A stretch of 64,000 bases of DNA from Pseudorhizobium banfieldiae (lineage in GTDB: Bacteria > Pseudomonadota > Alphaproteobacteria > Rhizobiales > Rhizobiaceae). The notes under the pieces are model-generated. The model made no database searches. It worked only from the letters and a program-made list of their open reading frames with translations, and had not been told where the DNA came from. Both the position numbers and the translations under genes were made by a program. How positions within the stretch are numbered: position 1 is the stretch's first letter; the number at the start of each line of letters is the position of its first letter. The DNA is taken from assembly GCF_000967425.1 (NCBI RefSeq), contig NZ_FO082821.1, positions 124,001 through 188,000 of the forward strand, in the 5' to 3' direction. Shown in pieces: positions 34,540-42,878 of the stretch.

Positions 34540-35655
34540 ATGATTAGCCATCTGGTCTCCAGTGATACCAGTTGCCACAGCGACACCAACGAGCCCCCAT
34601 CTACTCAAAGCTGGAGCTTGTCGCGACTCTCCCATGATCGACCTTTTCGTCTGGCAGTGCAGACTGGAGGTGGCGCGGCTCTCGCCTACGTGACTGCGAA
34701 TGCCGCTGGCACGCCGGAGCCGTCGTGGTCCGTGATTTCGGCGCTCTTCGTGACCCAGGCGAGCCTGGGCGGAACAATCCGAAGTGCTCTCAGCCGCCTG
34801 ATGGGCGGCGCCGTGGGGCTTGTTTTGGGTCTGGTCACGATCTTCCTGATCGGAACTGGAGGCTCTATGACCGTCTTGGGACTTACGATCGGCGTGGCCA
34901 TGATGGCCGCCCTTGCTGCGATCAAGCCTAGCCTCAGCTATGGTCTGGTTACCGTGACCATACTAATCCTCGCACCAGGCGTGGAAGTCATCGAGGGGGC
35001 GCTGGTGAAGGCGGTGGAGATCACGCTTGGCTCTCTATGCGGTGCCGCCACTGCCGCTGCAGTCATGCCGCGGCCTGCCCATCGGCTGGTGGACGACCGG
35101 TTGGCCGACGCCCTGGAGGCCGCTGCCGATCTCGTCGCCGCAGACCTGCGGAGCATAGTTTCCACTGCAGATGCCGGGCAGAGGCGCTGCCAGGACAGGA
35201 TCGAACAGGCACTATCACAGTCTCGCGCCTTGCTTAACCAAACTCGACCGCAACTGCGGCCGACCGGCGAAGCGGTCAAGGCAAAGGCGGCAATGAAAGC
35301 CGAGATCGAGCGGTTCTGGTATGGGCTTCGCTTCCTCGACCATCTTACGGAGCCTCTGCGAGCTGCCCGTCTACCGAAGGAGGCCATGGATCTGGTAGAG
35401 GAGCTTGGCGCGGCGGTCCGGGATCGGCTGCTTCATCTGGCTCGATCCATGAGAACAGCCGAGCCCCTTGAACTGTGGCGGCAGCAGCCGGCCGAGTTCT
35501 TGGAGGATCTCGACAAAATGGACGTCTCCATCGAGGATCGACCGGTCGAGGAAGTCCAGTTCCTTTTCGCTCTCACCTTCTCCTGCAAGTTTCTGGTCGA
35601 AGGAGTCGCTCGTATAGATGCCAAAGCGCATGCAGCGTTGAATCCTGCGGCATGA
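34540..35655 (+). CDS. FUSC-family membrane protein (aromatic-acid exporter type)
   Basis: About 371 residues from the ATG at 34540; a GTG five codons earlier is an alternative. The N-terminal half has four to six membrane helices with 'ALAYVTANAAGTPEPSWSVI', 'SALSRLMGGAVGLVLGL' and 'AVEITLGSLCGAATAAAVMP', the pattern of FUSC/AaeB-type proteins. The C-terminal half is soluble and helical. Family members are linked to export of aromatic acids, but many are untested. It is convergent with the Do-type protease gene. Confidence 0.77.
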   Translation: MISHLVSSDTSCHSDTNEPPSTQSWSLSRLSHDRPFRLAVQTGGGAALAYVTANAAGTPEPSWSVISALFVTQASLGGTIRSALSRLMGGAVGLVLGLVTIFLIGTGGSMTVLGLTIGVAMMAALAAIKPSLSYGLVTVTILILAPGVEVIEGALVKAVEITLGSLCGAATAAAVMPRPAHRLVDDRLADALEAAADLVAADLRSIVSTADAGQRRCQDRIEQALSQSRALLNQTRPQLRPTGEAVKAKAAMKAEIERFWYGLRFLDHLTEPLRAARLPKEAMDLVEELGAAVRDRLLHLARSMRTAEPLELWRQQPAEFLEDLDKMDVSIEDRPVEEVQFLFALTFSCKFLVEGVARIDAKAHAALNPAA

Positions 35656-35704
35656 CGAAGCGCACTAGCGCAGCTCAAACTTACCGCCCGGGACGGAAAC
35701 AGCA

Positions 35705-35738
35705 GAACGCAGGCTTTGGCATGGCCAAGCCTGCGTTC
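35705..35738. terminator. Bidirectional terminator-like hairpin
   Basis: GAACGCAGGCTT (35705-35716) pairs fully with AAGCCTGCGTTC (35727-35738), and the stem continues inward with GGC/GCC. It lies between the convergent FUSC and protease genes. Confidence 0.6.
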
Positions 35739-35754
35739 GCGGCGAGAACTCCCG

Positions 35755-37281
35755 TTAGCTCTGCTGGATGGGCAGAGCAATGAAGCGGCTGCCTCGCTCC
35801 CCTTCGATCTGGAAGAGCGCATGGCTCCTGTCCGACTTGCGCACGTCCGCCAGGATATCCTTCGCATCGTCGACGTCGGCTACCTCGTTGTTGTTGATCG
35901 AGGCGATCCGTTCACCTTCCGATATGCCTCGCGCCGCGGCCTCAGATTCAGGGTCGACCTTGGCAATCAGCAGTCCCTTGCCATCCTGAGCAGGTGCAAC
36001 CGTCAGACCAAGGCTTGGCAGGGCATCCTGGCTGGAAGGCGTAGGAGCCTTCTCCTTCTGCCCTTCCTGCGCCTTGCCATCGGCATTGGCGAGATCGCCA
36101 AGGGTCACGTCGATGGATTTCGTCTCGCCCTTGCGCCAGACTGAAAGCTCGACCTCCTTCGAGGGACCCGCCGAAGCGACCTTGACGGAGAGGTCGCGCG
36201 CATCCTCGATCGGTTCGCCGTTCATGGAAAGGATGACGTCGCCCGCCTCGATACCCGCCTTGGCGCCAGGAGACCCTTCCTGCGGTTCGACGACAAGCGC
36301 ACCCTGTTGCTTTTCAAGACCCAGCGACTCGGCGATCTCCGCGTCGACCGGCTGGATCTGCACGCCAAGCCATCCGCGCTCGATTTCGCCGTCGTCGATC
36401 AGATCCTGCACAACGTCCTGCGCTACATAGGCGGGTATCGCAAAGGCGATACCGACATTGCCGCCAGAAGGTGAAAAGATTGCGGTGTTGATGCCCACGA
36501 CCTCGCCATCCAGGTTGAAGGCAGGGCCCCCGGAGTTGCCGCGGTTCACGGCAGCGTCGATCTGAATGTAGTCGTCGTAAGGGCCGCTTCCGATGTCCCG
36601 GCCAAGCGCCGAGACAATGCCGGCCGTGACCGACCCGCCGAGTCCGAACGGGTTGCCGACAGCGACAACCCAGTCGCCAACGCGCGCCTTCTTATCATCG
36701 GCGAAATCGACATAGGTGAAATCGCGCTTTGCATCGACCTTCAGAACCGCCAGATCGGTGCGGCTATCCTTGCCGACAAGCGTCGCCTCGAGTTCGGTTC
36801 CGTCGTCAAGCAGCACGCTAAACTCGGTGCCGTTGTCGACGACGTGATTGTTGGTCACAACGTAGCCGTCTTTAGAGATGAAGAAACCGGATCCTTGAGA
36901 CATTGGCCGAGCGTGCTGCGGAGCATTCTCTCCATCAGGTATGCCCTTGAACCCCGGTCCGCCGAACTGGTCAAAGAAGCGTCGCAGCGGGTGGTTCTCA
37001 GGAAGGTCACCAAACCCCTGACCCGACCCGAAGCCCGGCATGCTATCGGATACCTGCTTCATCTCACCCTTGACGCGGACAGAAACGACGGCCGGCGACA
37101 CCGCCGTGACGACATCTGCGAATCCCGGAGCCGCGGCCGCTGCGTCTACCTTGACCGGATCAGCAAAGGCCTGCGCAACGTAACCAGTTGCTCCGCCATA
37201 GACCATGACAGTCGCAAGGCCTGCAGCCGCTGAACTTTTCAGGATGGTTTTGAGGCGCGTGCTATTCGTGTTGATTCTCAT
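35755..37281 (-). CDS. Do/DegP-type periplasmic serine protease
   Basis: About 508 residues from the ATG at 37281; an ATG seven codons upstream is an alternative. It has a signal-like N-terminus ('TVMVYGGATGYVAQAFAD'), a trypsin-like domain with the triad in 'VVTNNHVVDNG' (His), 'DSRTDLAVLKV' (Asp) and 'AVNRGNSGGPAFN' (Ser), then two PDZ domains near residues 310-400 and 430-505 ('GWLGVQIQPVD', 'GERIASINNNEV'). It degrades or refolds damaged periplasmic proteins. Its association with secreted EF-hand, SodC and PRC-barrel proteins fits an envelope-stress block. Confidence 0.93.
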   Translation of the reverse strand: MRINTNSTRLKTILKSSAAAGLATVMVYGGATGYVAQAFADPVKVDAAAAAPGFADVVTAVSPAVVSVRVKGEMKQVSDSMPGFGSGQGFGDLPENHPLRRFFDQFGGPGFKGIPDGENAPQHARPMSQGSGFFISKDGYVVTNNHVVDNGTEFSVLLDDGTELEATLVGKDSRTDLAVLKVDAKRDFTYVDFADDKKARVGDWVVAVGNPFGLGGSVTAGIVSALGRDIGSGPYDDYIQIDAAVNRGNSGGPAFNLDGEVVGINTAIFSPSGGNVGIAFAIPAYVAQDVVQDLIDDGEIERGWLGVQIQPVDAEIAESLGLEKQQGALVVEPQEGSPGAKAGIEAGDVILSMNGEPIEDARDLSVKVASAGPSKEVELSVWRKGETKSIDVTLGDLANADGKAQEGQKEKAPTPSSQDALPSLGLTVAPAQDGKGLLIAKVDPESEAAARGISEGERIASINNNEVADVDDAKDILADVRKSDRSHALFQIEGERGSRFIALPIQQS

Positions 37282-37461
37282 TGATAAACAATCTCCTTCC
37301 ATTGTGAGCCGTCCGGCTCGATGGCCCGGAAGATAGAGACGCTGACCTTACGAGGAGGTGGAAGGCATATGAAGGATCGTTAAAGTTCGCCTTTCCATCT
37401 CGTAATCTGTGACTGCCCGGGACTGCGAAGCGGCAGCTTGCGGGAGAGCCCGCAAAGCGGG

Positions 37462-37498
37462 GGTAACGGAGGAACGAAGCAGCACGTCTCCGGTTACC
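37462..37498 (-). terminator. Possible terminator of the glucose dehydrogenase gene
   Basis: GGTAACGGAG (37462-37471) pairs with CTCCGGTTACC (37488-37498) with one bulged base. It lies 21 bases beyond the dehydrogenase stop. No T tract on the minus strand. Confidence 0.35.
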
Positions 37499-37518
37499 GC
37501 CTCCACCGCGCGCTGTTA

Positions 37519-40134
37519 CTACTCCGGCAACCCATAGGCGATGATCGTGTCGCTGATCGGCGTCTCCATGAAGTGGTGGCCGCCCGGATAGATGATCACG
37601 AACTGTCGCCCGTCGACTTCCACCACCATGGGGTTTGCCTGACCGCCGCCGGGAAGGGTGTCACTCCAGAGAGTTTCGCCGGTCTTGATGTCGATCGCGC
37701 GGATCAGGTTGTCGGTGGTTGCTGCGATGAAGATCAGTCCTCCCGCAGTTACAGCCGGACCGCCATTGTTCGGTGTACCGATGGTGACCGGCAACATGGA
37801 CGGGATGCCGAAAGGACCGTTGCGTCGCGCCGAGCCGAATGGCCGATCCCAGACCGTATTGCCGGTGGCAAGATCGATGGCACGGATGCCGCCATAGGGG
37901 GGCTCCTTGCACAGGAGCCCGGTATACTTCACCCGCCAGCCGGCATTCACGTCGATCGCGTAAGGGGCGCCGATCTGTGGCCCTGCTTCCCCTAGCGGTC
38001 CTTCGCTGTCCGCCGGCGGCTCGTAGATCGCCCTGAGGCCTGCTTCGTCGGCCTCTTGGCGCGGCACAAGCCGGTTGTGGTTCGGCATGTTGTTGTAGTT
38101 GGCGATAAGCAGGCCCCGCTCGGGATCCACAGCGACCGACCCCCAGTCGTTGCCGCCGTTATAGCCGGGATATTGGATCCAGCGCTGGTCGGATGTGGGC
38201 GGCGTGTAGATGCCCTCGTAGTGGGAGCGGCGGAACTGGATGCGGCACCAGAGTTGGTCGATGGGCGACATGCCCCACATGTCCTCCTCCTCCAGCGCCG
38301 GAAAGGCCAGCGTATGATATGTGGAGAAAGGCTGGGTGGGCGACAGGTAGTCCGGCTCGACGCCACCCTGCGGCACGGGCCTTTCCTCGACGGGAAAGAG
38401 GGATTCACCGGTCTCTCGGTTGAGAATGAATATGTCGCCCTGTTTGGATGCCAGGACGACGGCCGGCACCCCGCCGTTGTCCGTCGGGAAATCGATCAGC
38501 GTCGGCTGGCTGCCGAGGTCATAGTCCCAGACGTCCCGATGAACCGTCTGGAAGTGCCAGGCGGGCTGGCCGGTCGTTACGTCCAGCGCCACCAGCGAGG
38601 TCGAGTACTCGTTTTCCTGTTCGCTCCGGTTGGAGCCGTAGTAGTCGACGGCGGAGTTGCCGAGCGGCAGGAAAACATAACCCAGTTCTTCATCGCCGGC
38701 GGGGATCGTCCACATGTTCGGGGTGCCGCGTGTATAGACTTCTTCAGGCCCGGCCTGGCTGGTGTCGCCGGGACGACCCATGTCCCAGGCCCATTCGAAT
38801 TCTCCGCTGACGGCATCGAAGCCGCGGATAACGCCGGACGGGGAATCTTCGGCATTACCGTCCTTGACCTGCGCGCCGACAACGACCACGCCGCGGACGA
38901 TGACGGGCGGCGATGTCAAGGAATACCAGCCAGGCACTGTCTCGCCCAGCCCGCGCTCCAGATAGACCATGCCATTGTCACCGAATTCGGTGCAGAGGCG
39001 GCCGGTCTCGGCATCGATTGCAATGAGGCGCCCATCCAGTGTCCCCCAGATGATCCGGGTCGCGCAGGCATCGTAGGGGTGTGCATCCGGGACGTCGAAA
39101 TAGGCTACGCCCCGGCACGTTGCGCCATAGGGGATTGCGTCTGCAGGAACCATGGGATCATAGCGCCATTCTTCCTTGCCCGATCCCGCATCAATGGCAA
39201 TGATCTTGCCCATTGGCGTGCAGGTGAAGAGCTTCTCGCCGATCTTCAGCGGCGTGTTCTCAGGCGAATACTTGCCCTCCGCCTCTGACGATGGCAGGTC
39301 GCCGGTGTTGAACTCCCAGATCCGTTCGAGCTGGTCGACGTTGTCCGGCGTGATCTGGGTCAGCGGCGAATACTTGGTTCCGTGAATGTTGCCGCCCCAG
39401 GCCGGCCAGTCGGCACCGGTTTCGCGCATGGCAAGTGCGGACCGATCCTCTTCTGCGGATTGACCCTCCGGCGCGGGATCGTGGGGAACCTCCGGATTGA
39501 TGACGACGTCGCTTTCGCTACCTGCCGATGGCTCCTGAGCGGAGTTCCGATCGGTGAGGGGTGCGGTAGGCGCGGCCGGGGCAATGCTACTGCCATCGGC
39601 CGGTGGTTGCACCGGCGCCTGCGCGGCAGGGTCGGCCGGTCCCTCTTGTGTATCGGCCTGAGCAAAGACGGAGGCGGGCCGAAGCCAGGGCGCGGATGTT
39701 ACGCCGATCCCCAAGGCTGCCAGGACGGCCATTGCGGTCGCCAGTCCTCGTTGACGGGTGCTGTGTTGCGGGTCGCTACGGCGCAGGGACGGTATGGCTA
39801 TGAGAACCAGCAACAGAATGACCGTCGGTGCAACCACTCGGGGTACGAGCGGCCACCCTTGAAGCCCGACCTCCCAAAGGGCCCAGATGAGCGTGAACAC
39901 ATAGGTGGCCCCATAGGCGAGCACACCCAAGTATCGACCTGTCACCATCAAGATACCCGAGAATAGAAGCCCGATACCGGCGGCCGCGTAATACCACGAA
40001 CCGCCCAGCGTAATCAGCCAGATGCCGCCAATGCCGATGACAAGGCCAAGCAGGACCAGGAGAAGTCCCAGCAGGAACGCGTACCAGCCAGGCGCTTGAC
40101 GAGGAGTTGTGCGGGGGGACGTGTGATTGGTCAT
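37519..40134 (-). CDS. gcd: Membrane-bound PQQ-dependent glucose/quinate-type dehydrogenase
   Basis: An 871-residue quinoprotein from the ATG at 40134. Five N-terminal membrane helices (residues 15-140) are followed by an unusually long Pro/Ala/Glu-rich linker (about 150-235) and then the eight-bladed PQQ propeller, starting 'WPAWGGNIHGTKYSPLTQI'. Visible motifs include 'GATCRGVAYFD', 'SLTSPPVIVRGVVVVGAQV' and the late 'GGHHFMETPISDTIIAYGLP'. It oxidises aldoses or quinate/shikimate in the periplasm and feeds electrons to ubiquinone. No PQQ biosynthesis genes are nearby. The gene downstream in the same direction of the promoter region is a truncated cytochrome c. Confidence 0.9.
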   Translation of the reverse strand: MTNHTSPRTTPRQAPGWYAFLLGLLLVLLGLVIGIGGIWLITLGGSWYYAAAGIGLLFSGILMVTGRYLGVLAYGATYVFTLIWALWEVGLQGWPLVPRVVAPTVILLLVLIAIPSLRRSDPQHSTRQRGLATAMAVLAALGIGVTSAPWLRPASVFAQADTQEGPADPAAQAPVQPPADGSSIAPAAPTAPLTDRNSAQEPSAGSESDVVINPEVPHDPAPEGQSAEEDRSALAMRETGADWPAWGGNIHGTKYSPLTQITPDNVDQLERIWEFNTGDLPSSEAEGKYSPENTPLKIGEKLFTCTPMGKIIAIDAGSGKEEWRYDPMVPADAIPYGATCRGVAYFDVPDAHPYDACATRIIWGTLDGRLIAIDAETGRLCTEFGDNGMVYLERGLGETVPGWYSLTSPPVIVRGVVVVGAQVKDGNAEDSPSGVIRGFDAVSGEFEWAWDMGRPGDTSQAGPEEVYTRGTPNMWTIPAGDEELGYVFLPLGNSAVDYYGSNRSEQENEYSTSLVALDVTTGQPAWHFQTVHRDVWDYDLGSQPTLIDFPTDNGGVPAVVLASKQGDIFILNRETGESLFPVEERPVPQGGVEPDYLSPTQPFSTYHTLAFPALEEEDMWGMSPIDQLWCRIQFRRSHYEGIYTPPTSDQRWIQYPGYNGGNDWGSVAVDPERGLLIANYNNMPNHNRLVPRQEADEAGLRAIYEPPADSEGPLGEAGPQIGAPYAIDVNAGWRVKYTGLLCKEPPYGGIRAIDLATGNTVWDRPFGSARRNGPFGIPSMLPVTIGTPNNGGPAVTAGGLIFIAATTDNLIRAIDIKTGETLWSDTLPGGGQANPMVVEVDGRQFVIIYPGGHHFMETPISDTIIAYGLPE

Positions 40135-40498
40135 CAGCCGTATGCCTCCTGAGGTTGATGTCGCAGCCGTGAGCTCAACAAGGCGAAAAAACGATTGTTC
40201 CTGTACGGCCGTCGAAAGTTCCAGAAGTGAAGAAACCAGTGCGTCAGCCGGATTGGCAATGAATGGTGGTAGATCCGCGTGAACCAAAAGCGGTGTATTG
40301 CTTCGCCGCTGATCTCGCCTCGCCTGTGCTATTATCCTGTCTGGTCAAGTGCGCGTCCCTTGATCTGCGACGCTTCGCTTTCTGCATTTAAGGCGGTCGT
40401 ACTGAACAAGGCACATGGTCCGAGCCGCAGTCACGGCTGACATTCTTGTGATGCTGACCCCGAGGCCGGCGGTGGCTGCTGTCCTAAAGATCAGACTA
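40135..40498. other. Gap between glucose dehydrogenase and cytochrome c genes
   Basis: No gene is supported in these 364 bases. Short frames exist, but none has recognisable residues or a good ribosome binding site. It should hold the gcd promoter. Confidence 0.4.
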
Positions 40499-41156
40499 TC
40501 ACCGTAACGTGTCCTGCGGGACGGAGATGGATCGCGCAAGCGGACGCTGAGAATACCAGGCAGAGACTGCTGCAATCTGTTCGTCCGTCATGTTCCGAGC
40601 AATCTGGTCCATGATGTGGGCATAGGCCGTTCCGCCTCGCTCGCCCTCCTGCCAAAGCTGAAGATGCCGGGAAAGATACCATTCTGGCTGGCCTGCCAAG
40701 TACGGATAAAACGGATTGCCGCCCTGTGGCTCAGATGCATGACAGCTTTGGCAGGCGGGAATCTTTCTTGGTCCGATGCCCTCGACGGCGATGCGTCTTC
40801 CTAGCTCCAGCAGCTCCTCGCGGCGGGACGGCGGTCCGGCGCTCGCGGCCGTTGGGACGGCCGCGTAGGATAGACTCCCCTCGCCTTCCAGGACGCCGGC
40901 CTCGTCCTGCCGGGAAAAGGGCAGTGTGGCGACGCCTACGCTGTTGCCCGGACCCGGATCTGCAAATGGAACCTCTCTTGCTGGCGCGACGATGTTCTGG
41001 GACCGCGAGGTTCCCGGAACCGCAGCCTGCGCTGCCGGTTGTTCTGAGTAGTAGCGGGCCAATGCCTCAAGAATCTCTGGAGCGTACCTTCGTGCGGGCG
41101 GCTCCATGAAGCCGCTCTGTCTCTCTCCGTGCGCGAATGCCTGAAGCGTCGCATAC
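40499..41156 (-). pseudogene. Cytochrome c4-like dihaem protein cut by IS6 copy 2
   Basis: The frame runs in from the IS boundary without a start: '...TLQAFAHGERQSGF' then 'EPPARRYAPEILEALARYY' is the end of one cytochrome c domain. A linker follows, then a complete second domain with haem site 'IPACQSCHASE', 'YLAGQPEWYLSRHLQLW' and the distal Met in 'QIARNMTDEQIAAV'. The first haem motif, signal peptide and promoter are missing, replaced by IS6 copy 2. An internal ATG at 41107 could not restore export. It probably served as electron acceptor in the same locus as the quinoprotein dehydrogenase. Confidence 0.8.
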
Positions 41157-41974
41157 GGTGGCGTCGCCTTAACCTGACGTAGGACGCAATCATTTCTTTG
41201 TCCTGAATTTCAGGCTTGGATCGGCAACGCGATCTCACGCCAGGTGGCGCTGGCGAGGGCGCGGAGTTGGCGATGATCAGCGGCATTCAGGTGTTTTCGA
41301 TGAAGTTGGAAAAGATTGGCAATTTGGCCGTGGGTTGAGACGAAACGTTGGCATTGACCTGCCGACTTGAACCGCATCATGCGTCGCTCTCGTCGTCGAA
41401 CGGGAAGGTGAGAATTTTCTGCGAGGTTGTTGAGCCCTTTGTGCGAACGGTGTTCGATCCCCAGCATGATCTCTCGCTTTGCGGCGGAATAAGAACGCAG
41501 CTTGTCTGTCACCATCACGCGCGGCGCAACAACTTGGCTCTTCAACAATTTGCGCATCAGCCGAAGAGCGGCTCCCTTGTTTCTGCGGCTTTGCAGCAGA
41601 GCATCGAGAACGTAGCCGTTGGCATCGACGGCGCGCCACAGCCAGTATTTCTTGCCCTTGATCGATACGACCATCTCATCGAGATGCCATTTGTCTGCGA
41701 AGTTGCCGATCGACCGCCGCTTGAGTTGGTGGGCGAATTTCAGGCCAAACTTAGTCGTCCAATCTGAGACGGTCTGAAACGAGACGGCAATGCCGCGCTC
41801 GGCAAGCAGGTCTTCGATATCGCGCAGGCTCAGCGGGAACCGGTAATACAGCCATACCGCATGCGCGATGATCTCGGCTGGAAAGCGGTGGCGTTTGTAT
41901 CGGGCGGACGCATCGTCAGTCATGCCGATAGACTATTGCCTCGATCCGCACCAGCCGGTTAAGGCGACGCCTCC
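41157..41974 (-). mobile_element. IS6-family insertion sequence, copy 2
   Basis: An 818-bp IS with the same inverted repeats as copy 1 and the same orientation. The 8-bp flanks TCGCATAC and GCTCGGCG differ. It truncates a cytochrome c gene on the left and an MgtC-type gene on the right. Confidence 0.92.
41210..41923 (-). CDS. IS6-family transposase, copy 2
   Basis: A 237-residue transposase identical to copy 1 except for two residues ('QTVSDW', 'KSQVVAP'). The catalytic DDE residues are intact. The high identity of the two copies points to recent duplication. Confidence 0.95.
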   Translation of the reverse strand: MTDDASARYKRHRFPAEIIAHAVWLYYRFPLSLRDIEDLLAERGIAVSFQTVSDWTTKFGLKFAHQLKRRSIGNFADKWHLDEMVVSIKGKKYWLWRAVDANGYVLDALLQSRRNKGAALRLMRKLLKSQVVAPRVMVTDKLRSYSAAKREIMLGIEHRSHKGLNNLAENSHLPVRRRERRMMRFKSAGQCQRFVSTHGQIANLFQLHRKHLNAADHRQLRALASATWREIALPIQA

Positions 41975-42380
41975 GCTCGGCGGGATCCTTGGATATGAGC
42001 GGGAACTGAAGGGAAGAAGCGCTGGCGTGCGGACGCACATGCTGGTGGCCGTCGGTGCAGCACTTTTCGTACTAGGTCCGTTGCAAAGCGGAATGGAGAT
42101 TGGAGATCTATCCCGCGTGCTGCAGGGCATTGTACAAGGGATCGGCTTTCTCGGTGCGGGCGCGATCATGGTTCGTGCAGCGCGGCGGGAGGTCGAGGGT
42201 TTGACGACGGCAGCGAACATCTGGGCGACGGCAGGAATTGGAGTGATAGCGGGCCTGGGATTGGAAGCAACCGCCGTCCTGTCAACCTTCGTGGTCTTGA
42301 TCATTCTCGCGGCAGTACCCGCTATGCTTCCAAAGCTGTCCGCGAAGAAATCAGGCCCGAACGAGTCTGATCCAAGTTGA
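41975..42380 (+). pseudogene. MgtC/SapB-family protein lacking its N-terminus
   Basis: The frame starts at the IS6 boundary and reads 'LGGILGYERELKGRSAGVRT', 'MLVAVGAALFVLGPLQSG', 'GIGFLGAGAIMV' and 'VEGLTTAANIWATAGIGVI'. These are the conserved blocks of MgtC-type membrane proteins, which help survival at low Mg2+. About 20-40 N-terminal residues and the start codon are missing. A continuous frame from inside the IS reaches it, but a functional product is unlikely. Confidence 0.85.
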
Positions 42381-42508
42381 GCAGATACATCGTCCCGATA
42401 TCGCACTCCGTCAGCTAGGACCTCGAAGCCGGATTAGGTGCTTCGAAAGCAAATTCCTCCCGCTTCACCATTCAAGGTCGCCTGTGACATCTCCGGGGGA
42501 GGGATGCT

Positions 42509-42878
42509 TTAGTCCTTCAGAACGCCCATGACTATGAGTCCTGCCGCAGTCACGAGGGCGCCGAGGATGACCGGGGGAGCAGCCCACCCGTGCCCCAGAA
42601 GCCCCTCAAGCACGATAACGAAGCTGGGCGTCAGATATCCATAACCAAGGACTTTGGCAGCCGGTAGACGCATGGACGCGTACTGAAGCAGTAAGAAGGT
42701 AAAGGCGGTCGTGACGATGGAAAGGTAGGCAAGGGTGGCCCAGACCGACAGTGGCAACGCTGTAAACTCCAGCGAGACCAGCTCGCGTGCACCCGTCGGC
42801 ACCAGCCATGGCACCGTGAACACGATGATCCAAAAACCGAACAATACGGGGTTCTCCCCCCGGGATAGTTTTCTCAGC
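42509..42878 (-). pseudogene. EamA/DMT-family transporter, C-terminal remnant
   Basis: The frame is open to the left end of the ISL3 copy 2 and reads 'LSRGENPVLFGFWIIVFTVP', then helices with 'LPLSVWATLAYLSIVTTAF', 'AAKVLGYGYLTPSFVIVLEG' and 'GALVTAAGLIVMGV'. That is the second EamA repeat of a drug/metabolite exporter; the first repeat is missing. The IS end at 42879 cut the gene. The only possible start left is TTG at 42844. Confidence 0.82.

Larger units (their letters stand above)
26927..41974. mobile_element. Candidate composite element bounded by two IS6 copies
   Basis: Two almost identical 818-bp IS6-family copies in direct orientation bracket 13.4 kb (27745-41156). IS6-family elements form cointegrates and translocatable units, so this block could move as a unit or be lost by recombination between copies. 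The cytochrome c gene at the right inner edge and the MgtC gene at the right outer edge are both cut by copy 2, which shows that at least one junction is secondary. No target duplications match across the outer or inner flanks. Confidence 0.65.
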
